DNA from: Acidobacteria bacterium Ga0077534 | GTDB lineage: Bacteria > Acidobacteriota > Blastocatellia > Pyrinomonadales > Pyrinomonadaceae | Assembly (NCBI GenBank): GCA_001464455.1 | Contig: LNEI01000006.1 | Span: 1-64,000, forward strand | DNA length: 64,000 nt | Direction: 5' to 3' | Shown: one piece after another, positions 35,125-44,952 of the stretch | How positions within the stretch are numbered: position 1 is the first letter of the stretch | Layout of the letters: each line of letters starts with the position of its first letter | Position numbers and translations under genes: made by a program | Notes under the pieces: model-generated | What the model saw: the letters and a program-made list of their open reading frames with translations, nothing else | What the model was told of the DNA's origin: nothing | The model's database searches: none

Positions 35125-37131
35125 TTAGCCGCCGACGTGGACGCTTGGGCGAAATTCGGCGTCGGGCTCGGCTTGACGAAGGATCTCGCGGGTGACCGGA
35201 GCCGTATCGCCCTCACCGAAGAGTATGTAACGGATCAGATAGTGGATCGGGTTTCCTTCGCTCCAGCCGAAGTAAACATGCGGGATCTTGTTGGTTTTGT
35301 CGCGGAGATACAGCAGCAATCCGGCTATCGCGTTCGGCACGGCCGGGGCTTTGGCTCGCAGGATTCGGTATCCGTCGATGTCGACGCCGGAGACTTCGAG
35401 TTTGCCGGCAAACTCAGATGCGTCGCCGATCTCAACCTCGAAAAATATGATCGGATCACTGGCCGGAATGTGGTTATCGACGCGTTTCTCGTGTTCCTTG
35501 AAGCGGTATTCGGTCACGTCACCTGTTTCACGACGGTTGGTTACGATACGGATCTCGCCATCGTCGATATCTTCCAGAAACGCCATCGCGGTTTCGTCGA
35601 ACTCGATCTTATTGATACGAAGCTCGGTTGTTCTGAGGGCTCGTGATACAAATGAGGCAAAAATGATCGCCAGGATAAAGAGTGTCGCGATCTGAAGTCC
35701 GCTCGGCTGTTCTACGATATTGACGAGAGTCGTATAAATGAAGATCAGCGTGATCAAAGCGTAGAGTACCCACCGCTTTTCGCCCCGGCGGCGCGACGCG
35801 ATAGCGACGGCGATCGCCGCGGATGTCATCAGAGCGAGAACGCCGGTAGCATAAGCACCGCCCTGAGCGACGACGCTCGCTCCAAAGGCGATCGTGACGA
35901 TAAAGCAGATGCCCGTGAACACAAGTACGAGCGGCCGCACTGCACGTGCCCAATTCGGGGCCATGCCGTATCGCGGCAGATAGCGCGGAACGATGTTGAG
36001 CAATCCCGCCATCGCCGACGCTCCGGCAAACCACAGGATCATGATCGTCGAGACGTCATAGATAGTTCCGAAAACGCCGCCTAGCATCTTATGGGCAAGA
36101 TATGAAACGGCACGTCCATAGGCCTGACCACCCGGCTGAAACGCCTCGGCGGGAATTAGCATCGAGGTAACGATACTACTGCCGACGAGCATGAAACTCA
36201 TGATTATCGCAGCACCACTTAGCAGCTTCTTGCCGTTGCGAATTCGCCCGGGGATCTCGGCTGAGTCATCGATATGTGGGTTTTCGGTATTGGCGATTGG
36301 AGGCTGGGAGGATTCTTTCGCCGCCGTTTCTTCATCGCTCTTAATGAGCGGCATAACGACGACGCCAGTCTCAAAGCCGGAAAGGCCGAGGGCGAGTTTT
36401 GGAAACACCCAGAGCGATGCAAGTGCCAGCCAAAGCAGGCTGCCCGATACGTCCGGGTGAGCCCAAACCGCATTCTGCCAATTCTGAAAAGCCCCCGCAT
36501 CAACAAAGATCAGCTCATACAAACCACGCACGATCGTGACGGAGGTCAGCAACAAAAAGATGACCACGATCCCGACCGCTATACCGATCGCCTCGTTAAA
36601 CCCGCGGAGAAAGACCATGCCAAGTAGCGTGATCAGCACCAGCGTGATCAGCACCGGATGATGCATGAACGGCAGGTAATGCTCGAACAACGGGTTTTCG
36701 ACGATATGAGCGGTCGCGTCGGCGGCCGACAGAGTGATCGTGATGATGAAGCTGGTAGCTACGAAACCGAGCAGGACGAGGACGAACATCTTGCCCTTCC
36801 AGCGAGAGAGCAGATTCTCCAGCATCGAGATCGAGCCGTCGCCGTGCGGGCTGTCTTCAGCCACCCGCTTGTACATAGGCAACGCCCCAAAGAGCGTAAG
36901 AATGACGAGCACGAAGGTCGCAAAAGGGGCAAGAGCACCCGCGGCGAGGAAAGCGATACCTGGCTGGTAACCGAGAGTCGAGAAATAATCGACGCCTGTA
37001 AGACACATCACCTTCCACCAGGAATGTTTCTGATGCTCGTGTTTCACGGGTTCAGAAGGGTCCGCAGTCGGCTTTGTTCCCTTCATCAACCAGTTTCTGA
37101 GGCTGAACTTACTAGATGTCTCGTTTCCCAT
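35125..37131 (-). CDS. APC-superfamily permease
   Basis: The protein is 668 residues from the ATG at 37131 (an in-frame TTG at 37173 adds 14 residues). It has twelve or so membrane spans in the first 480 residues, including [39 protein letters not shown] and [15 protein letters not shown]. This family is annotated as amino-acid transporter in many genomes, with a soluble C-terminal domain of about 170 residues. The substrate cannot be told. Its location beside kup and KdpDE-like genes makes an ion role possible. Confidence 0.8.
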   Translation of the reverse strand: MGNETSSKFSLRNWLMKGTKPTADPSEPVKHEHQKHSWWKVMCLTGVDYFSTLGYQPGIAFLAAGALAPFATFVLVILTLFGALPMYKRVAEDSPHGDGSISMLENLLSRWKGKMFVLVLLGFVATSFIITITLSAADATAHIVENPLFEHYLPFMHHPVLITLVLITLLGMVFLRGFNEAIGIAVGIVVIFLLLTSVTIVRGLYELIFVDAGAFQNWQNAVWAHPDVSGSLLWLALASLWVFPKLALGLSGFETGVVVMPLIKSDEETAAKESSQPPIANTENPHIDDSAEIPGRIRNGKKLLSGAAIIMSFMLVGSSIVTSMLIPAEAFQPGGQAYGRAVSYLAHKMLGGVFGTIYDVSTIMILWFAGASAMAGLLNIVPRYLPRYGMAPNWARAVRPLVLVFTGICFIVTIAFGASVVAQGGAYATGVLALMTSAAIAVAIASRRRGEKRWVLYALITLIFIYTTLVNIVEQPSGLQIATLFILAIIFASFVSRALRTTELRINKIEFDETAMAFLEDIDDGEIRIVTNRRETGDVTEYRFKEHEKRVDNHIPASDPIIFFEVEIGDASEFAGKLEVSGVDIDGYRILRAKAPAVPNAIAGLLLYLRDKTNKIPHVYFGWSEGNPIHYLIRYILFGEGDTAPVTREILRQAEPDAEFRPSVHVGG

Positions 37132-37324
37132 AATTGAGTGGCGATCCGGCCGCCTCTCATCGCAGAAAAGCAAATCGGCGCTCTCGACCCGGTCGATAAC
37201 GCCTTTCCGAAGTTCGCTTATTTTTCGATGAAAATCAAATCGCCAGCGGCCTTAGTTACAAAATTGATCGGTTCATATGCAAACCGTTTCTGGTTGCTCG
37301 TGGTGAATTGCTATCCTGTTTGAC

Positions 37325-38716
37325 GTGATAACGGTACCGGAAAAGGTTTTGAGCTTTACAAGGGCGGTTGCTGAGGCTGGCGGCAGGGCGATGCTGAACG
37401 GCGGATGCGTTCGCGACGAACTGATGGGCGTCGAGCCGAAGGATTGGGACGTTGAGGTCTACGCTGTCGAACCCGAGAGGCTGCGAGAGATCGTGGCGAG
37501 ATTTGGCGATGTAAATGCGGTCGGCGAGTCGTTTGCGGTTTACAAGATCGGCAACGATCTCGACGTCAGCTTGCCTCGGCGGGAACGGAAATCGGGCGCG
37601 GGCCATCGTGGATTCGTCGTTGAAGGCGATCCATCGATGTCTTTCGAAGAGGCGTGCTCGCGGCGTGATTTTACGGTAAACGCGATCCTAAAAGATGCGA
37701 TAACGGGCGAGGTCGTCGATCCTTTTAACGGCCGCAGCGATATCGACCGGAAGGTGTTGAAATTGGTTTCGCGTGAGACTTTCGGTGAGGATAGTTTGCG
37801 CGTGCTGCGGGCGGCCCAGTTTGCCGCGAGGTTCGAGTTCTCAGTTGACACGGAAACGATCGAAGTCTGCAAGAATAGCGACGTCACGGATCTGCCGAAA
37901 GAGCGTATTTGGGGTGAGCTCGAAAAGCTTCTGCTTCTCGCACGGCAGCCTTCGATCGGGCTCAAGCTACTTTACGAATTCGGCGTTTTCCGGCAGCTAT
38001 TTCCTGAGATCGAAGCCCTTGTCGGCGTTCCGCAGGAGCCTGAGTGGCATCCTGAGGGCGATGTCGACGTTCATACGATGATGGTCGTCGACGAGGCGCG
38101 GATGCTTATCGACGATCTAGATCATCCGCGAAAGGTCGCCGTCATGCTCGGAGCACTTTGCCACGACCTGGGAAAGCCACCGACTACCGAATTCGTCGAC
38201 GGGAGAATTCGTTCTCGCGGCCACGATGAGGCCGGAGTCGAGCCGACCATCTCGTTTTTGAATAAGCTGGGGATATTCACGCTCGACGGTTTTGACGTGC
38301 GCGAGCAGATCATCCAACTCGTTCGCTATCACCTAAAGCCCGGCGAATACTACAAAACGAAAAACCCCGTTGGCGACGGAGCATTCCGTCGGCTCGCCCG
38401 CAAAGTCGAGCCCGACCTGCTCTACCGAGTCGCCAAAGCCGACAGTCTTGGCCGCTATCCGGAGTGGGACAAGAGCAAAGCGATCTTTGGCTCGGAAGCT
38501 CAGGAGTGGTTTATCGAGAAGGTGCGCGAGCTGCAGGTCGAGAAAAAGGCGCCCGATCCGATCTTGATGGGTCGTCACCTGATTGAATTAGGAATGACGC
38601 CGGGCCGAGAGTTCAAGAAGATCCTCGATGAGATCTATGAGAAACAGTTGGACGGATTAGTTGCGAATCTGGAGGAGGCAAAATTTTTAGCTCATTCGGC
38701 TGGGAAAGAAGACTAG
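37325..38716 (+). CDS. cca: tRNA nucleotidyltransferase (CCA-adding/poly(A) polymerase type) with HD domain
   Basis: The 463-residue protein has the class II nucleotidyltransferase motif LNGGCVRDELMGVEPKDWDVEVY (Asp-x-Asp pair), the RRDFTVNAIL motif B and RAAQFAARFEF. A C-terminal HD phosphohydrolase domain carries HDLGKPPTTEF at about residue 280. It completes or repairs tRNA CCA ends. The start is GTG at 37325. A possible alternative is an A-adding-only enzyme or poly(A) polymerase, which the sequence alone does not exclude. Confidence 0.85.
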   Translation: MITVPEKVLSFTRAVAEAGGRAMLNGGCVRDELMGVEPKDWDVEVYAVEPERLREIVARFGDVNAVGESFAVYKIGNDLDVSLPRRERKSGAGHRGFVVEGDPSMSFEEACSRRDFTVNAILKDAITGEVVDPFNGRSDIDRKVLKLVSRETFGEDSLRVLRAAQFAARFEFSVDTETIEVCKNSDVTDLPKERIWGELEKLLLLARQPSIGLKLLYEFGVFRQLFPEIEALVGVPQEPEWHPEGDVDVHTMMVVDEARMLIDDLDHPRKVAVMLGALCHDLGKPPTTEFVDGRIRSRGHDEAGVEPTISFLNKLGIFTLDGFDVREQIIQLVRYHLKPGEYYKTKNPVGDGAFRRLARKVEPDLLYRVAKADSLGRYPEWDKSKAIFGSEAQEWFIEKVRELQVEKKAPDPILMGRHLIELGMTPGREFKKILDEIYEKQLDGLVANLEEAKFLAHSAGKED

Positions 38717-38734
38717 CTGTTAGCTGTTAGCGAA
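38717..38734. repeat. TGTTAGC heptad repeat after cca
   Basis: CTGTTAGCTGTTAGC at 38717-38731 is a heptad tandem just past the cca stop. The complementary-type words ACTAACAACT recur at 39490-39524 beyond the dprE2 start, so this family also flanks genes outside the ribosomal cluster. Confidence 0.6.
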
Positions 38735-38754
38735 GAAGCTTTTAGATCTTCCAC

Positions 38755-39489
38755 TTAAAGTTTTGTTTTAAGAAAGATCTGTTCCGGAACCGACCGTACC
38801 ACGAACATTATTTGTCGCCATATTCCGAGCGAGTATAACGTGTGCTTTCGTGAGAGATAAGCTTTATAAACCGCTTTGGCGACGCGTTCGGGGCTTGCCG
38901 TGAGTGGTTTCGGAAGCTCCATCTCCGCTGTCATTTTTGTCTCGACGAACCCGGGTTTAACGGTTATCACGTTTACTTTCGTTTTTGCGAGGCGATGGCG
39001 TAGTCCCGCGAGAAACGTTGTAAAGCCAGCCTTTGCCGAGCCATAGATGTAATTGCTCTGTCGCCCGCGTTCGCCGGCGACGGACGAGATGCCGATGATC
39101 GTGCCTTCGTTCCGCGATTCGAGGTCGTTGGCGACAATGGAGACAATCGAGACCGCGCCTGTGTAGTTTGACGAGATGACCTTTTCTGCCTCGGACCAGT
39201 TGTTTTCGGAAACCTTCTGATCACCGAGCGAGCCGATCGAATAAAGCACTACGTCAGGTTTGGCCGTAAGAGACGTGTAGAAATCGCAGTGAGCTGCAGT
39301 ATCTTCGGCATCGAACTCCGCGGCGAATGCCTTTACTCCATGGCGGATCTCAATGTCCTTAACCGATGTTTGAAGCTCCTCCGCCGACCGGGCCGCCAGA
39401 ATGATGTCAAAGCCTTGAGCCGCGAATTCGTGAGCACACGCCAGCCCGATATCCGAACGACCTCCAAGAAGAAGTAGAGTTTTTGCCAT
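38755..39489 (-). CDS. dprE2: DprE2-like short-chain dehydrogenase (decaprenylphosphoryl-2-keto-ribose reductase)
   Basis: This 244-residue SDR protein has the dinucleotide motif LLLLGGRSDIGLACAHEFA near the N-terminus and the catalytic Ser and Tyr-x3-Lys (GISSVAGERGRQSNYIYGSAKAG). With DprE1 it epimerises polyprenyl-phospho-ribose to polyprenyl-phospho-arabinose (pathway knowledge from mycobacteria). The assignment rests on the SDR sequence plus direct linkage to a DprE1-type oxidase. The ATG at 39489 is chosen; a TTG at 39498 is in frame. Confidence 0.85.
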   Translation of the reverse strand: MAKTLLLLGGRSDIGLACAHEFAAQGFDIILAARSAEELQTSVKDIEIRHGVKAFAAEFDAEDTAAHCDFYTSLTAKPDVVLYSIGSLGDQKVSENNWSEAEKVISSNYTGAVSIVSIVANDLESRNEGTIIGISSVAGERGRQSNYIYGSAKAGFTTFLAGLRHRLAKTKVNVITVKPGFVETKMTAEMELPKPLTASPERVAKAVYKAYLSRKHTLYSLGIWRQIMFVVRSVPEQIFLKTKL

Positions 39490-39527
39490 AACTAACAACT
39501 ATAAACTAACAACTGATAACTGCTTTC

Positions 39528-40838
39528 TCAGCTAGTGTTTCTGAGCCTTTTTGCCTGTGCTGACGTAAAACGCCCTGAAGGCACGATGTCGTTGTAACCG
39601 CGCTGAAAGACGTTGGGCTTCATACGTGCGTCTTTGGCCAGATAGATACGGCCGTTGTTTTTCATCACGATCTCATCAAGTTCGTCTAGCAGTCCGAAAA
39701 CCTTTTCGTTGACCTTGAAATCGAGAGCGAGCGTGAAGCCTTCCATCGGAAAGCTCATAAACGAGTTTGGGTGCGGCTTGCCAAAAAGCTTCAGGACCGC
39801 GAGCGGCGAGCCTTCGCCGGACCGAGATATCTTTTCGAGGATCTCTACGACGCCCTCACTTTTGTCGAGCGGGAGAACGAATTGATACTGGACGAAACCA
39901 TTCCTGCCGTAAAGCCTGTTCCAGTCGCGAATGCCGTCGAGAGGATAGAAAAAGGGATCGAAATGAACTATCGACGTCTTTCGCTCGGACAGTTGGCGAT
40001 TGAAATATAGTGTATTAAAGGACTTTATCGTGAGGGGATTTAGTGCGAAGGCCGGTGCGTTGAACGGTATCGACGGACCGCTTTTCGGCGGCAGCCTAAG
40101 CGGGTCGGCCGAATATTGTCTCGGAAGATCGGCCAACTTGGTATGTTCGCCAAGCTGAAGTATCGAGCGTCCTAAACTTTTCCCGCGAGCGGTACAGTCG
40201 AGCCAGGCAACGGAGTAAGTAGAACTCGAGTTATCGGCAAACTGCTTCATTACCGCATCAATGTTCGCCGATTTTATCGAGTTCTGATCGATAAATGCGG
40301 TTTCGATAGGCTGCAAACGAAACCTTGCCCTCAGGATCAGGCCTGTTAAGCCCATTCCTCCGCAGGTTTGCCAGAAAAGAGCGGCGTTCTCGTTCGGGGA
40401 ACAACGTCGGACTACGCCGGTTTCATCCACTAGATCAAAACTAATAACATGCGACGCGAAACCGCCTTCCTTGTGGTGATTTTTCCCGTGAACGTCGGCA
40501 CCGATAGCACCGCCAACGGTTATGAATTTGGTTCCCGGCGTCACGGGCAGAAAAAAGCCCCTTGGCACGATGACGTCGAGAATATCTGAGAAAAGTACCC
40601 CGCTCTCACATTCGATCTCGCCTTTTTCGAGGTCGAGATCGAGGAACTTGTTGAGGCGAAGTGTCGAAAGAATATTGTCGCCCAGCGAGGCGTCGCCATA
40701 TGAGCGGCCGTTTCCGCGTATGGTTATTTCGTCAGAACCCCCGATCAATGCGGCGATCTCGCTCTGTCGCGACGTCTCGGTGAAAGCAGCTTCCACGATT
40801 GGGTAATTTCCCCAATTTGTTACGGTTCTACGACGCAT
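39528..40838 (-). CDS. dprE1: DprE1-like FAD-linked oxidase (decaprenylphosphoryl-ribose oxidase)
   Basis: The 436-residue vanillyl-alcohol-oxidase-family protein has an FAD-binding domain with RGNGRSYGDASLGDN, the ESGVLFSDILDVIVPRGFFLPVTPGT block and GGAIGADVHGKNHHKEG. The C-terminal VLKLFG-x-x-SFPMEGFTLALDF and YLAKDARM align with mycobacterial DprE1. The lysine of the AKD(A/S)R motif is kept, while the benzothiazinone-target Cys position reads Ala (GFTLALDF). It overlaps the upstream ubiA-type gene by 11 bases. Confidence 0.88.
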   Translation of the reverse strand: MRRRTVTNWGNYPIVEAAFTETSRQSEIAALIGGSDEITIRGNGRSYGDASLGDNILSTLRLNKFLDLDLEKGEIECESGVLFSDILDVIVPRGFFLPVTPGTKFITVGGAIGADVHGKNHHKEGGFASHVISFDLVDETGVVRRCSPNENAALFWQTCGGMGLTGLILRARFRLQPIETAFIDQNSIKSANIDAVMKQFADNSSSTYSVAWLDCTARGKSLGRSILQLGEHTKLADLPRQYSADPLRLPPKSGPSIPFNAPAFALNPLTIKSFNTLYFNRQLSERKTSIVHFDPFFYPLDGIRDWNRLYGRNGFVQYQFVLPLDKSEGVVEILEKISRSGEGSPLAVLKLFGKPHPNSFMSFPMEGFTLALDFKVNEKVFGLLDELDEIVMKNNGRIYLAKDARMKPNVFQRGYNDIVPSGRFTSAQAKRLRNTS

Positions 40839-41694
40839 AGAGAATCACTGCAAATGCGACGAGCCAGAGTCCGATCATTGCCTGGATCATCGTGTCCTTG
40901 AGCAGTATCAGCGTCGGTGAGCCGCTTTTTTGCTCGACCATCGCGATCTGCAGGAACCTGAGTAGGCCAATGATGACAAAGATCGACGTTAGATAAACAT
41001 TGTCGGACCTCAGCCGCGTGACGACGTCCTCTGAGACCGTATACATGATGTAGCAAACGATCGTCGTGCCGGCGAGGACGATCAGGCAGTTGTCGATAAA
41101 GGGAAGTGTATAACCTCCGAGAGACGGCCTAAGTGCCGATTTGTCGACATCGAGCAGAAGATCGTCCCGGCGTTTCCCTAATGCGAGACAGCACGCCAGC
41201 AAAAACGTCATCAGGATCAGCCATTTCGAAACTGGAACCCCCACCGCGACACCGCCGGCAAGGACCCGCAGCACAAACCCGACCGCGATAACCGAAATGT
41301 CTATGATAGAAATATGCTTGAGTATCAGGCAATAGAGGATCTGTACCGCGAAATAACCGCCGATGACCGCCAGAAATTCAAGGTTCACCAAAAAAGCCGA
41401 GCTGATCGCCGCCCCACAAAGGAGTAACATTAGAAGGACGGCGGTGCTTCGAGAAACGCTTCCGATCGCGAGCGGCCGATTGCGTTTAACTTCGTGGAGT
41501 TTGTCTTTTTCTAGATCGAAGAGGTCATTGAAAACGTAAACCGCACTTGCTGCTAAACAAAACGACGCGAAAGCCACGGCCAGCCGATGATCGGCGACCA
41601 GCAATCCGATCTTCCCCGCAAAGAAAGCAGGAATAAAGACAAAGAAATTCTTTATCCACTGATGCGGGCGTAGAAGTTTTATAATGTTGGTCAA
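40828..41694 (-). CDS. ubiA: UbiA-type polyprenyl-phosphate phosphoribosyltransferase
   Basis: This 288-residue UbiA-superfamily membrane protein starts MTNIIKLLRPHQWIKNFFVF and has the first Asp-rich motif VFNDLFDLEKDKLHEVKRNRP, with the pattern NDxxDxExD...HxxKRxRP of decaprenyl-phosphate 5-phosphoribosyltransferase (Rv3806c type). The second motif region reads GKRRDDLL. It would transfer 5-phosphoribosyl from PRPP to a polyprenyl phosphate, the first committed step before DprE1/DprE2. It overlaps dprE1. Confidence 0.88.
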   Translation of the reverse strand: MTNIIKLLRPHQWIKNFFVFIPAFFAGKIGLLVADHRLAVAFASFCLAASAVYVFNDLFDLEKDKLHEVKRNRPLAIGSVSRSTAVLLMLLLCGAAISSAFLVNLEFLAVIGGYFAVQILYCLILKHISIIDISVIAVGFVLRVLAGGVAVGVPVSKWLILMTFLLACCLALGKRRDDLLLDVDKSALRPSLGGYTLPFIDNCLIVLAGTTIVCYIMYTVSEDVVTRLRSDNVYLTSIFVIIGLLRFLQIAMVEQKSGSPTLILLKDTMIQAMIGLWLVAFAVILYAS

Positions 41695-41709
41695 AAGGTT
41701 GTTTTTTAG

Positions 41710-41791
41710 CTTTGCGTCTTCTTTGCGACCTTTGCGTTTTAGAAAATGGTTTTAACGCAAAGAACGCAAAGGTCGCCAAGAAACGCAAAGG
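41710..41791. repeat. CTTTGCG / CGCAAAG inverted repeat
   Basis: GCTTTGCGTCTTCTTTGCGACCTTTGCGTT is opposed by AACGCAAAGAACGCAAAGGTCGCCAAGAAACGCAAAG, with a loop near 41745. It fills the gap between the UbiA-type gene and the membrane protein upstream of it. Confidence 0.8.
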
Positions 41792-41797
41792 AAAATC

Positions 41798-43003
41798 CTA
41801 GGTGACTAATTCATGGTTCTGTCCCGAATTTCGAGCCTTGCGGTTCATCTTCATCCAGATCGCGGTCGCTCCGAAAAACAATGTAAAAATACCATATCCT
41901 GCCTGCCCAATGTAGAGGTCAAGCTGGCCTTGTTTTACGGAGTAGACAACTGCGGTCAGCAGGAGGACGTAGATCTGCACGATCGCGCAGTTTAGGAAGA
42001 ACCTAAAAAGATCGGATCTCATCGTTTGTAGCGACAAAACGATCGAGAGCAAAAGCGTCGTTCCTGGAATTAAAACACTTGCATACGGCAGCGTGTCTTC
42101 GACGGCTTTTAGTTTATCCGACTGAACGTGAAGAGGGGCAAAAGCGGCAGGATCGTACACCCAAAAGGGGAGCGTAACCGCCAAAAAAACTACGCCAGAG
42201 ATCGAAAGATACTTGATACCCTGTTTCCAGTCCGCTATCTGAATGAGCAACGATAGAAACAGCGGCATTAACAGAATAAATGTTGACCGCGACGACAGGC
42301 CGATGCCGAGAAGGATGGCGGGCAGGATGCGTTTCCATGCCGGAGAATTTGGATCGGCTAGAGAAGGAGCGAGCAGCCACATCGCGACGACGACGTAGAT
42401 CGTGTTTGCCGTGTAGTCGCCGCCCGTCACAACGTTCTGCATAACCGTTGGGGACATGACTAGAATGACCCAGACCAGTCCCAGAGCCGCGGTGCTGCTT
42501 CCTTCGAAACGGCGATAGACCAGATAGAATGCCGCTAACCAAACGACATTCTGCAATTGGATCAGGCCAACGACGACAAACGGCATCGCGAGCAGCACAG
42601 CTCCAGGCATCGGCGAGATCAGGTTGCCGAGATATGTGGTCAGCCGATAAGGATATCGACCGTTCAAGAATTCCGTCGCGGCTGTTATCAGTGCGTCGTC
42701 AGCATCGGTGCCAACCAGGCCGGGACGGGAGTTTACTATTGGATAAGTGTAAAGAGCGATCGCGGCCAGACCGACGAACGTCGCGATCGCGAAATAGTCA
42801 GCGGTGCGAGCCGACACGCTTGATAAAAACAACGGCAAAAGGAAACGGTACCCGATAAAAACAGCAGCAGTTCCTAGAACAAAGTAGGCTAGAACACCTA
42901 TCGATCCGCCATATTTTAGGGCAGTATCGAAAGACGGTACGAGGAGAAAGATGGAAAGGAGAAGCGGCAGTGCGAATGTTTTTGACATTGGTGATGCCGC
43001 CAT
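41798..43003 (-). CDS. Polytopic membrane protein, GT-C glycosyltransferase-like
   Basis: The protein is 401 residues from the ATG at 43003 (the frame is open 13 codons upstream from a GTG inside a repeat hairpin). It has about ten hydrophobic spans. After an early span comes LVGTDADDALITAATEFLNGRYPYRLTT, an acidic pair in the first outer loop as in GT-C enzymes (mannosyl- and arabinosyl-transferases using polyprenyl-phosphate sugars). No family is recognised with confidence. Adjacent ubiA-dprE1-dprE2 genes make a polyprenyl-phospho-arabinose user the likely role. Confidence 0.6.
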   Translation of the reverse strand: MAASPMSKTFALPLLLSIFLLVPSFDTALKYGGSIGVLAYFVLGTAAVFIGYRFLLPLFLSSVSARTADYFAIATFVGLAAIALYTYPIVNSRPGLVGTDADDALITAATEFLNGRYPYRLTTYLGNLISPMPGAVLLAMPFVVVGLIQLQNVVWLAAFYLVYRRFEGSSTAALGLVWVILVMSPTVMQNVVTGGDYTANTIYVVVAMWLLAPSLADPNSPAWKRILPAILLGIGLSSRSTFILLMPLFLSLLIQIADWKQGIKYLSISGVVFLAVTLPFWVYDPAAFAPLHVQSDKLKAVEDTLPYASVLIPGTTLLLSIVLSLQTMRSDLFRFFLNCAIVQIYVLLLTAVVYSVKQGQLDLYIGQAGYGIFTLFFGATAIWMKMNRKARNSGQNHELVT

Positions 43004-43029
43004 ACTAGAAAAATCAGAACCCCGAAAAA

Positions 43030-43080
43030 CACGAAACAACACGAATTGCCGATGACGGTCTTGGTTCGTGTTGTTTCGTG
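43030..43080. repeat. 16-bp perfect inverted repeat
   Basis: CACGAAACAACACGAA (43030-43045) and TTCGTGTTGTTTCGTG (43065-43080) are exact complements with a 19-base loop. It lies upstream of the GT-C-like gene and downstream of rpoD and may serve as terminator or leader structure. Confidence 0.85.
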
Positions 43081-43100
43081 GACTTTGGTGGTTAAAAGGC

Positions 43101-44831
43101 TTACTTACCTTCTAAAAATGCCTTCAACCGACGCGAACGCGACGGGTGACGCAGCTTTCTCAGAGCTTTTGCTTCGATCTGACGGATACGTTCACGAGTA
43201 ACGGCAAAGTGCTGGCCGACCTCTTCGAGGGTGTGTTCCGAGCCCGTGTTGCCGAGGCCGAAACGCATTTTGATGACCTTTTCCTCACGGGGGGTGAGAG
43301 TCGCCAAAACTTCATCAGTTATCTCACGTAAGTTAGAGAAAGTAACTGATTCTGCTGGGTTTAGTATCGACTTGTCCTCGATAAAATCCCCCAGATGCGA
43401 ATCCTCTTCCTCGCCGATCGGTGTTTCGAGAGAGATCGGTTCCTGAGCGATCTTAAGGACCTTGCGGACCTTCGAAACCGGAATGTCCATCCGCTTTGCG
43501 ATCTCTTCGCTCGTTGGTTCGCGGCCGAGTTCCTGAACAAGCAGACGCGAGGTGCGGATCAGCTTGTTGATCGTCTCGATCATGTGAACCGGGATGCGAA
43601 TCGTGCGAGCCTGATCGGCGATAGCACGCGTGATCGCCTGTCGGATCCACCACGTTGCGTAGGTCGAGAATTTGTATCCGCGACGCCACTCGAATTTGTC
43701 TACGGCCTTCATCAGGCCGATGTTGCCTTCCTGGATCAGATCGAGGAACTGCAAACCGCGGTTGGTGTATTTCTTCGCGATCGAAACGACGAGACGCAGG
43801 TTGGCTTCGACCAACTCTCGTTTCGCCTTGTTCGTGTCAAATTCACCGACCGATATCGTCTGGTAAGATCGTTTGATCTCAACCGCCTGCATGTGATAGC
43901 GGGCCTCGATCTCGGCGATCGCTGCTTTTGCGTCAGCGATCTTCTGATTCAGCTCTTTCTTTTCAGGAGCTGCAGGTTTGGCATCGAGCCGTTCTTTCCA
44001 TTTGTTGATATTTCGCTCGTGTTTGCGAATATCCTCGACCACCTTTCGGATCGCTGCGATCAGAACCTGGCGTGAGCGCTCGGTCAGGTTGAGATGCTTG
44101 ATCTCGGTCGCGATATCAAGCCGAAGCCGTGCGGTCTTGCGCTTCAGCGTCAGGAGTTTCTTGGTCTTCTTACCACCAGATTTTTCTTGCTCAGCCAGCA
44201 GGGCGACCCATGACTTGAGCACCGGCTGGAAGTTCTGCCGGATGCTCTCGAGGCCTTCGAGTGTCCAGCGAAGGTACTCTTCTGCCTTATCTTCTTCTAT
44301 CGAGATCTCGGCCTGTTCGCTGAAAACGACGGTCTCGCGAATGCTCGCCTTTCCGGCGGCAAGGTCGTCGCCGATCTTGAGCAGACGCTCGACCGCGATC
44401 GGAGAACGCGATATCGCTTTGTGAGTTTTTATCTGGCCCCGCTCGATGCGCTTTGCGATCGTAACTTCGCCTTCGCGGTTGAGCAGCGGCACGACACCCA
44501 TTTCGCGCAGGTAAAGCCGTACGGGGTCGTTAGATTTGTCGAGAACACCGGCCGAGAGATCTAGATCCAGATCTTCCTCGTCAGTCTCTTCTTTTTCTTC
44601 TTCCTCGTCGTCGAGAGCCAGACTCGACGCACGTTCCAATAACTGGGCGTCAGTTTCGGCAACCGAGATATTTGCACCCTCAAGGCGCTCCAAAACATCC
44701 TCGATGTCGTCGGGCGACAACATATTCTCCGGGAGTTCCCGGTGGAGTTGGTCGAGGCTCAACCCCTTCTTTCGCCTGCCGAGAGCCATCAGGCGATCCA
44801 TTAAGTCTTCTTTTTCGTCGTAATCAGCCAT
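43101..44831 (-). CDS. rpoD: RNA polymerase primary sigma factor RpoD
   Basis: The 576-residue protein has region 1.1 at the N-terminus, an acidic [14 protein letters not shown] stretch, then region 1.2 ([16 protein letters not shown]). Regions 2 to 4 follow: [40 protein letters not shown], and the -35-binding [25 protein letters not shown]. It directs housekeeping transcription. It follows dnaG as in the macromolecular-synthesis operon, 121 bases downstream of its stop. Confidence 0.97.
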   Translation of the reverse strand: MADYDEKEDLMDRLMALGRRKKGLSLDQLHRELPENMLSPDDIEDVLERLEGANISVAETDAQLLERASSLALDDEEEEKEETDEEDLDLDLSAGVLDKSNDPVRLYLREMGVVPLLNREGEVTIAKRIERGQIKTHKAISRSPIAVERLLKIGDDLAAGKASIRETVVFSEQAEISIEEDKAEEYLRWTLEGLESIRQNFQPVLKSWVALLAEQEKSGGKKTKKLLTLKRKTARLRLDIATEIKHLNLTERSRQVLIAAIRKVVEDIRKHERNINKWKERLDAKPAAPEKKELNQKIADAKAAIAEIEARYHMQAVEIKRSYQTISVGEFDTNKAKRELVEANLRLVVSIAKKYTNRGLQFLDLIQEGNIGLMKAVDKFEWRRGYKFSTYATWWIRQAITRAIADQARTIRIPVHMIETINKLIRTSRLLVQELGREPTSEEIAKRMDIPVSKVRKVLKIAQEPISLETPIGEEEDSHLGDFIEDKSILNPAESVTFSNLREITDEVLATLTPREEKVIKMRFGLGNTGSEHTLEEVGQHFAVTRERIRQIEAKALRKLRHPSRSRRLKAFLEGK

Positions 44832-44952
44832 ATCGATATAAATGCGTTTTGATTAGATCACAACCTAAATCGTTGTTCGCTATATAGTTAATAACGTTTT
44901 AGGCGCCCGTAAGGTTTCAGTCCGGCGGGGCGGATTTAAAAGCGTAAGTATA

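Noticed and set aside
44832-44952. Possible tRNA or small RNA between rpoD and dnaG
   Set aside because: No cloverleaf could be folded by eye and no CCA end or anticodon arm was found.
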